Part shown: one piece after another, positions 4,966 to 5,956 of the stretch
Layout of the letters: each line of letters begins with the position of its first letter
How positions within the stretch are numbered: position 1 is the stretch's first letter
Source: JAENVU01 sp964639075
Lineage (GTDB): Bacteria; Actinomycetota; Acidimicrobiia; IMCC26256; JAENVU01
DNA: 5,956 bases
NCBI GenBank assembly: GCA_964639075.1
Contig: CAZXCB010000216.1
Span: forward strand, 1-5,956
Reading direction: 5' to 3'
The notes under the pieces: generated by a model
Database searches by the model: none
What the model saw: the letters and a program-made list of their open reading frames with translations, nothing else
What the model was told of the DNA's origin: nothing
Translations under genes and position numbers: made by a program

Positions 4966-5870
4966 TCGTCGGGCCACAGGTCGAGGATCTCGCCGAGCAC
5001 CTCCTCGGCGGCATCGAAGCCTCCGAGGTGGCTCTCCCCCGGGCGGACACGCAGCTCGGCACCAGGGATCAGCGCGGCGAGGTGCTCGCCGTGATGGAGC
5101 GGCACGATGTTGTCGGCGTCGCCGTGCCACAGCCGGATCGGCACGCGCAGCTCGCGCAGCGAGAAGCCCCACTCGCGGGCGAAGAGCGTCAGGTCGGTGA
5201 GCGGCGCCTCGATCCGCCGGCGCGCCGCGCGCACGAGGTCGTCGACGAACATCTCCTTCATCTCGGGACGCCGGAACACGCGCTGGTCGCCGGGCGGTGA
5301 CATGCGGATGTAGGCCTCGAACACGAGGGACCGGACCGGCAGGATGAACCGCACCGCGGTCCACACGGCCGCGCCGAGCGGTGCACGGAGCGCGCCGACG
5401 GCGGGCGCGATCGGTGCCAGCACCCCGACGAGTCCACCGGCCACCGCATCCGGCCCGCGCGCGGGAGCAACGCCGCCGAGCACGGCGCCGGCCGTCATCC
5501 GTTCCGGATAGCCGGCCGCGCACGCGAGCACATAGGGGCCGCCACCGGAGAGGCCGATGCAGGCGAACCGATCGATCCCCATGCGGTCCGCGATCTCGCC
5601 GACGTCGTCGGCCCACCCGAGGAGGTTCGCGTAGAGGAAGGGCGTCGACGCGCCGATGCCCGGCCGCTCCAGCGCGACGATGCGCACGCCCAACTCCGTC
5701 GCCACCGTGGCCGCGACCGGCGGGATCTGGCGGCGGCCGCCCGGCGTGCCGTGGAACCAGAGGACGGCTCGCCCCGTCGGATCGCCGTACTCGGCGAAGC
5801 CGATCTCCCGACCCGACCCGAGCGTCAGCCGCCCTTCGAGCCTCGGTGCCGGGACGAGTGATGCAGCCAT
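4926..5870 (-). CDS. Alpha/beta-fold hydrolase
   Basis: 314 residues from the ATG at 5870. Family features in order: strand and oxyanion segment AVLWFHGTPGGRRQ (35-48), VALERPGIGAST (65-76), nucleophile elbow GLSGGG with S108 (106-111), and a cap/lid region rich in hydrophobic residues (about 130-240). The catalytic acid is in WHGDADNIVP (D253 most likely), and the histidine is H281 in GESHLGGF. The full Ser-Asp-His triad is therefore present. No signal peptide is seen, so it is probably cytosolic; the substrate (ester, epoxide, lactone or other) cannot be read from the sequence. A GTG at 5900 would add 10 residues; neither start has a clear Shine-Dalgarno. The ATG is preferred because conserved sequence begins soon after it. 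It is convergent with tetR, the two coding ends overlapping by 40 bp (4926-4965). A link to the SDR pathway is possible by proximity only. Confidence 0.92.
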   Translation of the reverse strand: MAASLVPAPRLEGRLTLGSGREIGFAEYGDPTGRAVLWFHGTPGGRRQIPPVAATVATELGVRIVALERPGIGASTPFLYANLLGWADDVGEIADRMGIDRFACIGLSGGGPYVLACAAGYPERMTAGAVLGGVAPARGPDAVAGGLVGVLAPIAPAVGALRAPLGAAVWTAVRFILPVRSLVFEAYIRMSPPGDQRVFRRPEMKEMFVDDLVRAARRRIEAPLTDLTLFAREWGFSLRELRVPIRLWHGDADNIVPLHHGEHLAALIPGAELRVRPGESHLGGFDAAEEVLGEILDLWPDDYPAESIPTNAAS

Positions 5871-5906
5871 CGCAGCGATCGTCGGCGCGGCCGACGGCAC
5901 GTACCA

Positions 5907-5920
5907 GGGACCGAGGTCCC
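5907..5920. promoter_or_regulatory. Small palindrome upstream of the hydrolase gene
   Basis: GGGACC-GA-GGTCCC is a perfect 6+2+6 palindrome 37-50 bp before the hydrolase ATG. Part of it (GGACCGA) is mirrored as TCGGTCC at the window's last seven bases. No -10/-35 pair is visible here. At this GC content such short symmetry can be chance, so an operator role is only a suggestion. Confidence 0.2.
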
Positions 5921-5956
5921 GGCCTCCACGGACCCACGCCCGGTGCCGATCGGTCC

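Noticed and set aside
3555..5300. A 1.7-kb plus-strand open frame over the SDR, tetR and hydrolase genes
   Set aside because: It is a shadow frame of three genes with strong motifs in other frames, and shows no domain of its own.
4210..5937. A 1.7-kb minus-strand open frame spanning the hydrolase and antisense to tetR
   Set aside because: It is out of frame with the clear hydrolase and runs antisense through tetR. Composition is Arg/Ala-rich low complexity without motifs.

Overview
This is a very GC-rich stretch that reads as actinobacterial (Actinomycetota) chromosomal DNA. It is probably a draft or metagenome scaffold, because a run of 10 N interrupts the first gene. The best taxonomic clue is the leucyl-tRNA synthetase. 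It has the long insertion before the VNWCP segment and lacks the zinc-binding cysteines, as I recall for actinobacterial LeuS. The other genes are also typical of high-GC actinobacteria: an AbiEi-like/DUF559 fusion, an epimerase-like SDR without YxxxK, and a WHG-domain TetR. I cannot name a genus.

Layout, left to right. (1) 1-1916, minus: leuS, cut by the window edge before its KMSKS/anticodon-binding part and interrupted by the N run at 879-888. (2) 1954-2004: a 20-bp-arm hairpin. (3) 2031-2999, minus: a 322-residue protein with an AbiEi-type N-terminal winged helix and a C-terminal DUF559 (Vsr-like PD-(D/E)XK) nuclease domain. (4) 3114-3162: a second, diverged copy of the same hairpin. (5) 3183-4130, minus: an atypical NAD(P)-binding epimerase/dehydratase-like SDR. 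(6) 4131-4266: a compact divergent control region. (7) 4267-4965, plus: a TetR-family regulator with a WHG-type C-terminal domain. (8) 4926-5870, minus: an alpha/beta hydrolase whose 3' end overlaps the tetR 3' end by 40 bp. (9) 5871-5956: hydrolase upstream region, with only a small palindrome visible.

How the parts fit together. leuS is housekeeping. The clearest functional unit is the tetR/SDR divergent pair. The spacer holds a perfect 17-bp palindrome, a second near-copy and a third half-site. These sit on two back-to-back promoter-like elements: a consensus TTGACA with a 17-bp spacer toward the SDR, and a leaderless-looking promoter toward tetR. This is the layout expected of a regulator repressing itself and its neighbour. 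The hydrolase may share the pathway but is not demonstrably co-regulated. The two hairpins each lie 20-26 nt past the stop of a minus-strand gene and bracket the nuclease gene. They are either related terminators or members of a dispersed extragenic palindrome family. I see no CRISPR array, transposase, RNA gene or defence operon, and nothing that clearly amounts to a new multi-gene system.
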